This document shows, piece after piece, positions 24,372 to 32,209 of a DNA stretch of 64,000 bases. Every line of letters starts with the position of its first letter. Position 1 is the stretch's first letter. The notes below the pieces were generated by a model. That model worked only from the letters and a program-made list of their open reading frames with translations. It was not told where the DNA came from and searched no databases. Origin of the DNA: Anaerolineales bacterium (lineage in GTDB: Bacteria; Chloroflexota; Anaerolineae; Anaerolineales; Villigracilaceae); assembly GCA_020634895.1 (NCBI GenBank), contig JACKAV010000002.1, forward strand, positions 310,001 to 374,000, read 5' to 3'. A program made the translations under genes and the position numbers.

Positions 24372-25208
24372 ATGGCTAATTCAAAAACAATCCTCCCCAC
24401 CGAGCATTGCGACACCTGTCCCGCGTTCACACAACTCGAGCAAATGGGAATCAAGGTCGGCGATTTTGATCGCGTGGTTGCGCTCGCAGGGAATCCCAAT
24501 ACCGGAAAATCGACCCTGTTCAACACCCTGACCGGGCTCAAACAACATACCGGCAACTGGCCCGGCAAAACCGTCACCCGTGCGGAAGGCGGTTTTGAAT
24601 TCAACAAACTCCGCTACAAACTCGTAGACCTGCCCGGCACGTACTCTTTATTGTCCGCCAGCCAGGATGAGGAAGTGGCACGCGATTTTATTCTGTTCGG
24701 TCAGCCGAACTGCACCATCGTTGTGACCGATGCGACCGCCCTCGAACGAAACCTGAATCTTGTGATGCAGGTTATGGAGATCACCGACAATGTTGTGGTC
24801 GCTGTCAACTTAATGGACGAAGCGAAACGCAAAGGACTCGAAGTGGATACCCGCTCCCTCTCGCGTGACTTGGGCATTCCCGCCATTCCGGTAACAGCCC
24901 GCACAGGCGAGGGAGTTCACACACTGCTAAGCGCCGTCTCGGACGTGATCGAAAGCAAAGTGGAGATCAAACCTCTGCGCGTGAACGGTACGCCCGAGTT
25001 CCAGAACGCGGTCAACGAACTTGTGCCGATGATCAAACAACTCGCACCCGGAATTCCCAACGCGCGTTGGCTGGCAATCCGCCTGCTGGACGGCGACGCC
25101 CGCGTACAAAAAGCGATCATGAACGGCGAACTGACCGAGATCGTCTCGCGGCAGTATGAACAGGATATGCAGTTCAGCCAAAAGATGTCCGTTGAAGGAA
25201 GGCAGTAA
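24372..25208 (+). CDS. feoB: FeoB cytoplasmic G domain (split FeoB, part 1)
   Basis: The 278-residue protein is only the GTPase and helical parts of FeoB: G1 GNPNTGKST (40-48), the switch region TGNWPGKTV, G3 DLPG (86-89), G4 NLMD and a G5-like VTARTGEG. A CDTC pair near residue 13 precedes the G1 motif. It ends after the helical GDI-like region and carries no membrane segment. The membrane part is the next gene, two bases downstream. Full FeoB imports ferrous iron with GTP hydrolysis. Confidence 0.92.
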   Translation: MANSKTILPTEHCDTCPAFTQLEQMGIKVGDFDRVVALAGNPNTGKSTLFNTLTGLKQHTGNWPGKTVTRAEGGFEFNKLRYKLVDLPGTYSLLSASQDEEVARDFILFGQPNCTIVVTDATALERNLNLVMQVMEITDNVVVAVNLMDEAKRKGLEVDTRSLSRDLGIPAIPVTARTGEGVHTLLSAVSDVIESKVEIKPLRVNGTPEFQNAVNELVPMIKQLAPGIPNARWLAIRLLDGDARVQKAIMNGELTEIVSRQYEQDMQFSQKMSVEGRQ

Positions 25209-25210
25209 TC

Positions 25211-26608
25211 ATGGAAAACATTCAACCCAATGACGTTCTCGCGAAGGCGGAAGCGCTGCGAAATAATTTATCGACAGGTTTTCGCGACGAGATCGTCAAA
25301 TCACTTTATAGTGAAGCGGAAAAAATAGCAAAACGTGCGGTCAAAACCGCAAGCGACAAAAAGTATGATTTCGACCAAAAAGTGGATCGCATCGTCACAT
25401 CGCCGATCACTGGTCTGCCCATTATGTTCCTGATGCTCGGCTTGGTCATCTGGCTGACCGTTACCGGCGCAAACGTCCCTTCGCAAATGATCGGTAACGT
25501 TCTTTTCGCATTTGGCGATTGGGCGCGCGCTCTCTTCAATAGCTGGAATGTGCCGTGGTGGATCACCGGCTTCATCTGGGACGGCGTTTACCTTTCCCTC
25601 GCCTGGGTCATCAGCGTAATGCTCCCGCCGATGGCGATCTTCTTCCCAGCATTTACCTTCCTCGAAGACCTCGGCTATCTGCCCCGCGTCGCATTCAACC
25701 TCGATTGGATGTTCAAGAAATCCGGCGCGCACGGCAAACAGTCCCTGACCATGGCAATGGGATTTGGATGCAACGCCGCCGGTGTAGTGGCGACGCGTAT
25801 TATCGACTCGCCGCGCGAACGGTTGATCGCCATCCTGACCAACAACTTCGTGCCATGCAACGGGCGCTTCCCGACTTTGATCATGCTTGCTACTGTTTTC
25901 GTGGCTTCCGCCTTCTCCCCAGCCTTGACCTCCTTCATCGCCGCTGGGACAGTTGTCGGCGTGGTCCTGATCGGTATCGGGTTCACATTCCTCATGTCGT
26001 GGATCCTCTCGCGCACAGTCCTCAAGGGTGAGGCATCCGCTTTTACTCTTGAACTGCCTCCCTACCGAAAACCGAACGTTGGACGCATCCTCTACACTTC
26101 CATCATAGACCGCACCATTTTCGTGTTGTGGCGCGCCATGCAGACCGCTGCTCCTGCAGGCGCGATCATCTGGCTGCTGGCGAACATTCCCGCCGGTGAT
26201 ACCAACCTCGCCCACGCCATTGCAACCTGGCTTAATCCATTCGGCATATTGCTCGGGCTCGATGGTGTGATCCTGCTCGCTTATATTATCGCCATCCCCG
26301 CTAATGAGATCGTTGTGCCTACCATGATGATGATGTATACCGGCGCTGGCATGATGATCAACGGACCGTCCTCCAGCGTGGATATCTACAACCTTCTCGT
26401 TCACGGCGCGGGTTGGTCGTTATTGACGGCGATTAATTTGATGTTGTTCTCGCTCCTGCACAATCCATGCGCCACGACCATCATGACAATTTACAAGGAA
26501 ACCAAATCGTGGAAGTGGGCAACCGTGAGTGTGGTCATCACATTGGGGACCGCTTTTCTAGTGACGTTCCTTACCGCAAGTGCGGCAAGGTTGCTTGGTT
26601 GGGCATAA
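25211..26608 (+). CDS. feoB: FeoB membrane domain (split FeoB, part 2)
   Basis: The 465-residue protein holds the FeoB transmembrane region with both Gate motifs: GFGCNAAGVVATR and NNFVPCNGRFPTLI, whose Cys residues are conserved in Fe(II) transporters. PANEIVVPTMMM and the C-terminal HNPCATTIMTIYKET are also present. About 70 amphipathic residues precede the first helix and could dock the separate G domain. Lengths of the two parts add up to normal FeoB, so this is a clean gene split with its own start, not a frameshift. Confidence 0.92.
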   Translation: MENIQPNDVLAKAEALRNNLSTGFRDEIVKSLYSEAEKIAKRAVKTASDKKYDFDQKVDRIVTSPITGLPIMFLMLGLVIWLTVTGANVPSQMIGNVLFAFGDWARALFNSWNVPWWITGFIWDGVYLSLAWVISVMLPPMAIFFPAFTFLEDLGYLPRVAFNLDWMFKKSGAHGKQSLTMAMGFGCNAAGVVATRIIDSPRERLIAILTNNFVPCNGRFPTLIMLATVFVASAFSPALTSFIAAGTVVGVVLIGIGFTFLMSWILSRTVLKGEASAFTLELPPYRKPNVGRILYTSIIDRTIFVLWRAMQTAAPAGAIIWLLANIPAGDTNLAHAIATWLNPFGILLGLDGVILLAYIIAIPANEIVVPTMMMMYTGAGMMINGPSSSVDIYNLLVHGAGWSLLTAINLMLFSLLHNPCATTIMTIYKETKSWKWATVSVVITLGTAFLVTFLTASAARLLGWA

Positions 26609-26619
26609 TTGGATCTTCT

Positions 26620-26652
26620 AGAGGCGGTTGCTTAAGCAGCCGCCTCTTTTTG
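26620..26652 (+). terminator. Intrinsic terminator of the feo operon
   Basis: A 12-bp stem (26620-26631 with 26636-26647, one G-T pair, loop TTAA) followed by a T run. Confidence 0.92.
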
Positions 26653-26727
26653 TTAATCCCCTAATCGATGGATTGCACGGCTTCAAAGATAAATGTAAAG
26701 TAGCCTAAAGGAGACCTACACAACTAT

Positions 26728-27408
26728 ATGAAAAAATCACTTTGGGCTTTTCTTTCAATTCTTGTTCTAACTTCAACCATTGTCAGTTGCGGACCTGCCG
26801 CGCTTCAAAGCGACAATGTCGGCGGCACATGGACGACCAATGTCGGCATCGTGAATTTCGTCCAGAATGGAAGCAATATCACAGGAGCGATCGAAGGCTA
26901 CGGCGGCGGACGAAACGACACCTTCACTGGAACCATCAACGAAAGTGGCGAAGCGGTTTTCAGCACAGATTGGTTCGGAGATTTCACATTGGTCTTTTCG
27001 GAAAATGTCTTTAAGACCAAATCGAACGACCTCATGTTTTGCGGCATCCGCGGCGAAAAGGACCTCCCTGATTGGTGCGGCTTCAGCGGCAAGTGGATCG
27101 TTCCATCCAAGTCTGTTTTCCCCGCTGGCAGTTATATGATCCTGAAGCAAAGCGGTGACAAGGTCACCGGCGACCTCTTCGACGGGAACGACAACAACTA
27201 CGATTCATTCGCGGGCGTGGTGGAATGGGGTAAAGGCTGGCGCGCTAACGGCGTATCCAGCCAGCGCGGCGAATTGTCCCTGTGGATGAACGCTTCTGAA
27301 ACAGGCTTTCAATTCATGTACGGAAGCACAGGAAATCAGCAGGAATTATGCGCGTTGCGTGAAGGGTATACCAGCGCCTACATCAGCAGTTTCACCTGCG
27401 AACCGTAG
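26728..27408 (+). CDS. Secreted lipoprotein of unknown function
   Basis: A signal peptide ends STIVSCGP (lipobox Cys21). The remaining ~205 residues are beta-rich with two similar halves, each with a Gly/Asn-rich turn followed by a TG-rich strand (NGSNITGAIEG and SGDKVTGDLFD). They suggest a small extracellular beta barrel or lipocalin-like fold. Cysteines are paired (MFCGIRG with WCGFSG, and ELCALRE with SFTCEP). AAAGGAGACC precedes the ATG. It lies between two terminators, so it is monocistronic. Confidence 0.65.
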   Translation: MKKSLWAFLSILVLTSTIVSCGPAALQSDNVGGTWTTNVGIVNFVQNGSNITGAIEGYGGGRNDTFTGTINESGEAVFSTDWFGDFTLVFSENVFKTKSNDLMFCGIRGEKDLPDWCGFSGKWIVPSKSVFPAGSYMILKQSGDKVTGDLFDGNDNNYDSFAGVVEWGKGWRANGVSSQRGELSLWMNASETGFQFMYGSTGNQQELCALREGYTSAYISSFTCEP

Positions 27409-27427
27409 CGATTAAAAAATCTCAACC

Positions 27428-27465
27428 AACAGCTCCTGTCAAATGTCACATTGACAGGAGCTGTT
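27428..27465. terminator. Intrinsic terminator
   Basis: A 15-bp perfect stem (27428-27442 with 27451-27465) followed by TTT, after the lipoprotein gene and just before the zinc-sensor operator. Confidence 0.9.
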
Positions 27466-27474
27466 TTTCAAAGT

Positions 27475-27507
27475 AATATATGAATACTTGTTCATATATT
27501 CAAGTAT
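27475..27507. promoter_or_regulatory. ArsR/SmtB-type zinc operator with two interleaved dyads
   Basis: AATATATGAA-N6-TTCATATATT (27475-27500) is a perfect 10-bp dyad. A second perfect dyad, ATACTTG-N10-CAAGTAT (27484-27507), overlaps it. The TGAA...TTCA form matches operators of zinc sensors such as CzrA and SmtB, and the site lies 8 bp before the sensor ATG. Confidence 0.75.
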
Positions 27508-27514
27508 AAAACTT

Positions 27515-27805
27515 ATGAAACTGACAGAACTCAAAGCCATAAAATTAGCCGAACTTTTCAGCGCCCTCAGCGACGCAAGCCGCATCCGCATCATTGCCCA
27601 ACTCATGGACGGCGAAATGAGCGTCCGTGCCCTTGCCGATGGACTCGGCATGACCGAGTCCGCCGTCTCCCACCAACTACGCGGATTGCGTCAAATGCAT
27701 CTCGTTCGCGCGCGGAAATCCGGCAGGCAGGTCTTTTACACCATCGATGATGATCACGTTTCCCAACTTTTTGTGCTGGGGCTCGATCACGTTCAACACG
27801 GATAA
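27515..27805 (+). CDS. ArsR/SmtB-family zinc-sensing repressor
   Basis: The ATG at 27515 (MKLTELKAIK) is chosen because an upstream start would lie within the operator. The 96-residue protein is a winged helix (RALADGLGMTESAVSHQLRGL recognition region). Its C-terminal helix has Asp-x-His, then a His 11 residues on and another after three (DDH ... DHVQH). This is the spacing of the alpha-5 zinc/cobalt site of CzrA and SmtB. There is no Cys-type metal site. It should repress itself and the downstream cation exporter until zinc binds. Confidence 0.9.
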   Translation: MKLTELKAIKLAELFSALSDASRIRIIAQLMDGEMSVRALADGLGMTESAVSHQLRGLRQMHLVRARKSGRQVFYTIDDDHVSQLFVLGLDHVQHG

Positions 27806-27808
27806 CTT

Positions 27809-28738
27809 ATGCACAATCATTCACACACACATTTTGGCGAGGTCTCCCGCCAAACATCAAAACGCCTTACGCTTTCGCTGGTCATCACCGCAGCTTTCGT
27901 CGTTGTAGAGATCATCGCGGGCATTTTCGGGAACAGCCTTGCACTCCTTACCGATGCGGCGCATAACTTCACAGACGTCATTGCGCTTGGATTAAGCTGG
28001 TACGCCCTGCGTATCGCCACAAAACCCGCACATGCCGGAAAGACCTACGGCTATCATCGTGTTGGGATTCTCGTAGCACTGGTCAACTCGACCACGTTGA
28101 TCATCATCGCCATTGGGATCTTCATCGAAGCCTGGCATCGCTTCATCACCCCGCCCGAAGTTGATTCGACCATCCTGATCGGAGTCGGTGCTCTGGCTTT
28201 TATTATCAACATCGTCACCGCATGGATGGTGAAAGAAGGCAGCGAAAACGACATCAACCTGCGAAGTGCATTCCTGCATCTTATGGGCGATGTGCTCTCA
28301 ACGCTCGGCGCAGTCATTGCAGGTGTCATCATCGCCTTCACCCAGTGGAACTGGCTCGACCCGCTCGTCAGTGTGCTGATCGGCGTATTCATCCTTTACA
28401 ACGCCTGGGGCATCCTGCGGCAGACCATTCGCATCCTGCTCGAAAGCACACCCGAAAACGTGGACATGGACCAAATGGTGAACGACCTCCTGCAAGTGGA
28501 CGGTGTCCGCGGCGTTCACGACCTGCACGTTTGGAGCATCAGCGAGAACCTGCGTATGCTCTCCGCCCACATCATCACGGACGATCTGCCCGTCAGCGCC
28601 GCCATGTCCATCCAGGAAAGCATCAACGAATTTCTTGCACACAACTACAACATCCAACACGCCACACTGCAAATGGAATGTGAAGGCTGCGGCAATGGGT
28701 TGCTTTATTGTGAGATAAAGGACCATCAACACGCCTAG
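27809..28738 (+). CDS. Cation diffusion facilitator (Zn2+ exporter, CzcD/ZitB-like)
   Basis: The 309-residue protein has a short His-rich N-terminus (MHNHSHTHF), six membrane helices with DAAHNFTDV in helix 2 and [11 protein letters not shown] in helix 5 (the HxxxD pairs of zinc-type CDF proteins), and a cytoplasmic domain from about 215. It exports zinc or cobalt in exchange for protons. It begins three bases after the stop of the alpha-5-type sensor, which supports zinc as the substrate. Confidence 0.94.
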   Translation: MHNHSHTHFGEVSRQTSKRLTLSLVITAAFVVVEIIAGIFGNSLALLTDAAHNFTDVIALGLSWYALRIATKPAHAGKTYGYHRVGILVALVNSTTLIIIAIGIFIEAWHRFITPPEVDSTILIGVGALAFIINIVTAWMVKEGSENDINLRSAFLHLMGDVLSTLGAVIAGVIIAFTQWNWLDPLVSVLIGVFILYNAWGILRQTIRILLESTPENVDMDQMVNDLLQVDGVRGVHDLHVWSISENLRMLSAHIITDDLPVSAAMSIQESINEFLAHNYNIQHATLQMECEGCGNGLLYCEIKDHQHA

Positions 28739-28746
28739 GAGACGTT

Positions 28747-29415
28747 ATGCAAAAAGCGGTTTTTAAGCCATTGGATACTTATATCGAATATCCGCTTGGA
28801 GAAATGAAAGAACGTGCTGTGAATTTCCGCAAGCAAATGCAAAGACGCCGTACCGTGCGTCATTTTTCCGATAGACCCGTGCCGCGTGAGATCATCGAAG
28901 AATGTCTCCTCACGGCAGGGACGGCTCCCAACGGGGCAAATCTACAACCCTGGCAATTCGTGGTCGTCAGCGATCCCAACGTCAAACGCACCATTCGCAC
29001 CACTGCAGAAGAAGAGGAAAAGGAGTTCTATCATCGCCGCGCGCCGCAGGAATGGCTCGAAGCGCTTGCTCCCCTCGGCACGGATGAACACAAGCCATTT
29101 CTGGAAACCGCTCCATATCTGATCGCGATCTTTGGCAAAAACCACAGCGAACTCCCCGATGGACGAAATGTAAAAAATTATTACGTCAATGAGTCGGTCG
29201 GCATCGCAACAGGAATGCTCATTACTGCGATCCATAATGTAGGCTTGGCATCGCTCACCCACACGCCCAGCCCAATGGGATTCCTCAACGAGATACTGAA
29301 TGTCCCGCCAGACTCAAAACCCTTCCTGCTTCTAGTTGTCGGCTACCCGGCTGAAAATGCCGAAGTCCCCGTCATCGAAAAGAAATCACTGGACGAGATC
29401 GCGAAATTCATCTGA
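28747..29415 (+). CDS. Nitroreductase-family flavoprotein (iodotyrosine-deiodinase-like)
   Basis: The 222-residue protein has the FMN-binding [14 protein letters not shown] start, the [16 protein letters not shown] segment and the [21 protein letters not shown] helix. These match the IYD-like branch of the nitroreductase superfamily, which reduces halogenated or nitro aromatics with NAD(P)H. It begins eight bases after the zinc exporter stop and may be co-transcribed, though no functional link to zinc is apparent. Confidence 0.87.
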   Translation: MQKAVFKPLDTYIEYPLGEMKERAVNFRKQMQRRRTVRHFSDRPVPREIIEECLLTAGTAPNGANLQPWQFVVVSDPNVKRTIRTTAEEEEKEFYHRRAPQEWLEALAPLGTDEHKPFLETAPYLIAIFGKNHSELPDGRNVKNYYVNESVGIATGMLITAIHNVGLASLTHTPSPMGFLNEILNVPPDSKPFLLLVVGYPAENAEVPVIEKKSLDEIAKFI

Positions 29416-29527
29416 TTCGCAGAAATCAGGGGTGTTTCATACCACAGAGCTATTGCCCTTCCACACTAAAACATTACAATATTAAGTAGTGAAATAAGTC
29501 ACAAGGCGAGTTGCCGGGGAGGGCATG

Positions 29528-31120
29528 ATGCAAAAAACAGGCTGTGCTTTTCTATTTATCACTATTTTGCTTGTATTAGGAGTCGTTGCCACGGCGCCAT
29601 ATACACCTGAACACCAGGCAGTCGATCCGTCACCGCCAGACCACACGGTCAAACTCATCTTCATTCATCATTCCACGGGGGAAAACTGGCTCGCCGACGA
29701 TTACGGCGACCTCGGGCGGACGCTCAACCAAAACAACTACTTTGTCAGCGACACAAATTACGGCTGGGGTCCTGACGCAATCGGCGACCGCACCGACATT
29801 CCCAACTGGACAGAATGGTTCGCGAACGAAAATACATCCACTTACATGAATGCGCTGTTCAATGAAAATGAACAGCATGCCAACTACACACGCACACTCA
29901 CCGACCCAGGCGGCGAGAACGAAATCATCATGTTCAAATCGTGTTTCCCAAATTCGGCATTGGAAGGAAACCCCAATGACCCGCCGGGAACCTACGAAGA
30001 ACTTACGGTCAGCGGCGCGAAATACGTTTACAACACCATCCTGCCATATTTTGCCACACACCCCGACAAGCTTTTCATCGTCATCACCGCCCCGCCGCTT
30101 TCGGATGGCACCTACGCCAAAAATGCGCGCGCTTTCAATAACTGGCTGGTCAACGATTGGCTGCGCGAAAACAACTACACACTCAACAATGTAGCGGTCT
30201 TTGACTTCTACAACATCCTCACCGACCCAAACGCACATCACCGTGTCAATAACGGACAGATCGAGCACATCCTGGGAAGCCACAACACACTCTACTATCC
30301 ATCCGGCGACGACCACCCATCAGTGGAAGGCAGCCGCAAAGCCACCGAAGAATTTGTGCCGATGTTGAACGTCTTCTACAACCGTTGGAAGGAAAATTCT
30401 CCAGCCCCATCGAACCCGGATTCTTCCAACGGAGCGGATACCACCCCTGAATCCGCGCCTCTTTCTCCGACCTCGAGCCTGATTGCCGGATTCGAAAACG
30501 GAGAGCCACTCTGGGAAGCCTTCAGCGACGAATTCACTCCCTCAACGATGACCTGCCAACCCGAAGCCGGAACCGGTCGAACGGGAAACTCCCTGCTGTT
30601 AAATTTCGACATTGCCGCCAATGGCTGGGGAACTTGCGCCTACTTCTTCGATAGTCCGCAAAATTGGGCGTCATCCGATGGGCTTTCTTTCTTCTATCGT
30701 CCTGAACAAATGGACGCAAACTTCGATATCAATCTATATGCAGGCACGGATGAAAACCGCGAGACTTATCTTTACACCATCGAAATCCCAAACACAGGCG
30801 AATGGATTCCAGTTGAGCTTCGCTGGAGTGACTTCCACCGCGCTTCGTGGGAGGAGAATGCGGATGCGCCCTTCGCAAAGCAAAACGAAGTAACAGGCAT
30901 GGCTGTCGGCTTTACAACACCGCCGGACGCAACCAACGCTGGAGTTATCAGGGTGGATGACATTGTGTTATTAAACGCTGACTCTGAACCCAATACCCTC
31001 ACAAGCACGCAAGAGCAAGAACCAGCTCGAACCAGTCCCATGCCCTGTAGCGGCGCATTAATCGTGCCGCTTTTGGTAGTTTTGCCGGTATGGAAAAGAT
31101 TGAAGAAACAGGGAGAGTGA
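29528..31120 (+). CDS. Secreted SGNH-like hydrolase with C-terminal carbohydrate-binding domain
   Basis: Of adjacent ATGs at 29525 and 29528, the second is better spaced from GGAGG. A signal peptide or anchor (about 5-25) leads into an SGNH-like domain with IHHSTGENW (candidate nucleophile Ser near 50) and DDHPSVEGSRKATEEF near 263, which resembles the catalytic Asp-x-x-His block. After a Pro/Ser linker, residues 319-490 resemble a CBM11-type domain (IAGFENGEPLW ... VIRVDDIVLL). The last 25 residues are CSGALIVPLLVVLPVWKRLK-like, a hydrophobic helix plus basic tail that resembles a cell-surface sorting or anchoring signal. The substrate is unknown. Confidence 0.65.
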   Translation: MQKTGCAFLFITILLVLGVVATAPYTPEHQAVDPSPPDHTVKLIFIHHSTGENWLADDYGDLGRTLNQNNYFVSDTNYGWGPDAIGDRTDIPNWTEWFANENTSTYMNALFNENEQHANYTRTLTDPGGENEIIMFKSCFPNSALEGNPNDPPGTYEELTVSGAKYVYNTILPYFATHPDKLFIVITAPPLSDGTYAKNARAFNNWLVNDWLRENNYTLNNVAVFDFYNILTDPNAHHRVNNGQIEHILGSHNTLYYPSGDDHPSVEGSRKATEEFVPMLNVFYNRWKENSPAPSNPDSSNGADTTPESAPLSPTSSLIAGFENGEPLWEAFSDEFTPSTMTCQPEAGTGRTGNSLLLNFDIAANGWGTCAYFFDSPQNWASSDGLSFFYRPEQMDANFDINLYAGTDENRETYLYTIEIPNTGEWIPVELRWSDFHRASWEENADAPFAKQNEVTGMAVGFTTPPDATNAGVIRVDDIVLLNADSEPNTLTSTQEQEPARTSPMPCSGALIVPLLVVLPVWKRLKKQGE

Positions 31121-31152
31121 ACCCAATGTAAATACCCTCAAAAGGAGGCGGT

Positions 31153-32196
31153 ATGAATAAGATCCATTTTCTCGTTCTGATATTGCTCATTCTCGCGTTG
31201 CTAACGAGTTCCTGCGCCCAGCAGGCTGAGACGTCACCTCGCATTTGGATCGACTCACCTGCAGATGGCGCGCTCGTCCCATCCGGCGGGACGATTACTG
31301 TGTTATCACACGCGTACGCAAAACAGGGAATTGCCGAGGTAGTTCTCTCCGTCAACGGCGAAGCGTATCGGCGGGATGTGCCCGAATCGCAAGGCGCTGA
31401 ATACACGCAAGTCAGCCAGGACTGGCAGCCAAACGCGGATGGCACATACGCGATACAGGTTCAGGCGTACGACACAGCCGGGCAGACAAGCAATATCGCT
31501 TCCATCACCGTCCGCGTTGAAGGAGCAGCAACAGTAGACACGCCAACTCCCGTCCCAACCGAAGAGACGATCACACCCACGCCAGTCATTACCGAAACGC
31601 CGACACAGGTTCCAGGTTCGACCATTCAATTTTGGGCAGAACCAGTTCAAGTTCAGGCGGGAGCGTGTACGACTGTCCGCTGGCATGTGGAAAACGCATC
31701 GCGCGTCATCTTTGGCGGGGTGGACCAACCCCTCAATGGTTCCTATCAAACCTGCCTTTGCAAAAACGAACGTTACACCTTGACCGTCATCCAATTGGAT
31801 GGCACTGAGGTCAAGCAAAGTTTGGACATCACCGTGAACGGCGTGTGCGAAACACCCGCTTTGCCGCCGCCCGCACAAGATACAACGCCGCCGCCTGTGC
31901 CATCGCCAGCCGTACCGGCTGATGGGTTGACACTTGCCTGCCGTTCCACGCAAAATCTTGTGTGGATACCAGTCAACGATCCTAGCGGGATTTCCGGATA
32001 TTACGTCAAATTGGAGATGCAAACCTCACCGGGTAACTGGCAGTCTGCCGGGGGCTTTGGACCAGTTTCAGATAAACAGGTGACCGTCAATGTGCAGTGC
32101 GGGGTGTACTACCGCTGGATGGTCCGCGCACAGGACGGGGCTGGAAACTTCAGCGGCTGGTCTGCGCCTTCGTCATTCTCGATCAACTTGAACTGA
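31153..32196 (+). CDS. Lipoprotein with Ig-like and fibronectin-III-like domains
   Basis: The lipobox LTSSCAQ places Cys21. Residues 28-125 look like a bacterial Ig-like domain (IWIDSPADGALVPSGG ... SITVRVEG). A Thr/Pro linker (about 128-153) follows, then a second beta domain (IQFWAEPVQVQAGACTTVRW) and a fibronectin-III-like domain from about 250 (LVWIPVNDPSGISGYYVKLE ... YYRWMVRAQDGAGNFS). There is no enzyme domain; it is a surface-exposed binding or spacer protein. GGAGGCGGT precedes the ATG and the next gene starts 13 bp downstream. Confidence 0.72.
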   Translation: MNKIHFLVLILLILALLTSSCAQQAETSPRIWIDSPADGALVPSGGTITVLSHAYAKQGIAEVVLSVNGEAYRRDVPESQGAEYTQVSQDWQPNADGTYAIQVQAYDTAGQTSNIASITVRVEGAATVDTPTPVPTEETITPTPVITETPTQVPGSTIQFWAEPVQVQAGACTTVRWHVENASRVIFGGVDQPLNGSYQTCLCKNERYTLTVIQLDGTEVKQSLDITVNGVCETPALPPPAQDTTPPPVPSPAVPADGLTLACRSTQNLVWIPVNDPSGISGYYVKLEMQTSPGNWQSAGGFGPVSDKQVTVNVQCGVYYRWMVRAQDGAGNFSGWSAPSSFSINLN

Positions 32197-32209
32197 GTAA
32201 GAGGCAGAC

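Noticed and set aside
25301..26404. A 367-codon minus-strand frame opposite the FeoB membrane domain
   Set aside because: Antisense shadow, Asp/His/Gln-rich, no family match, against a clearly conserved gene.
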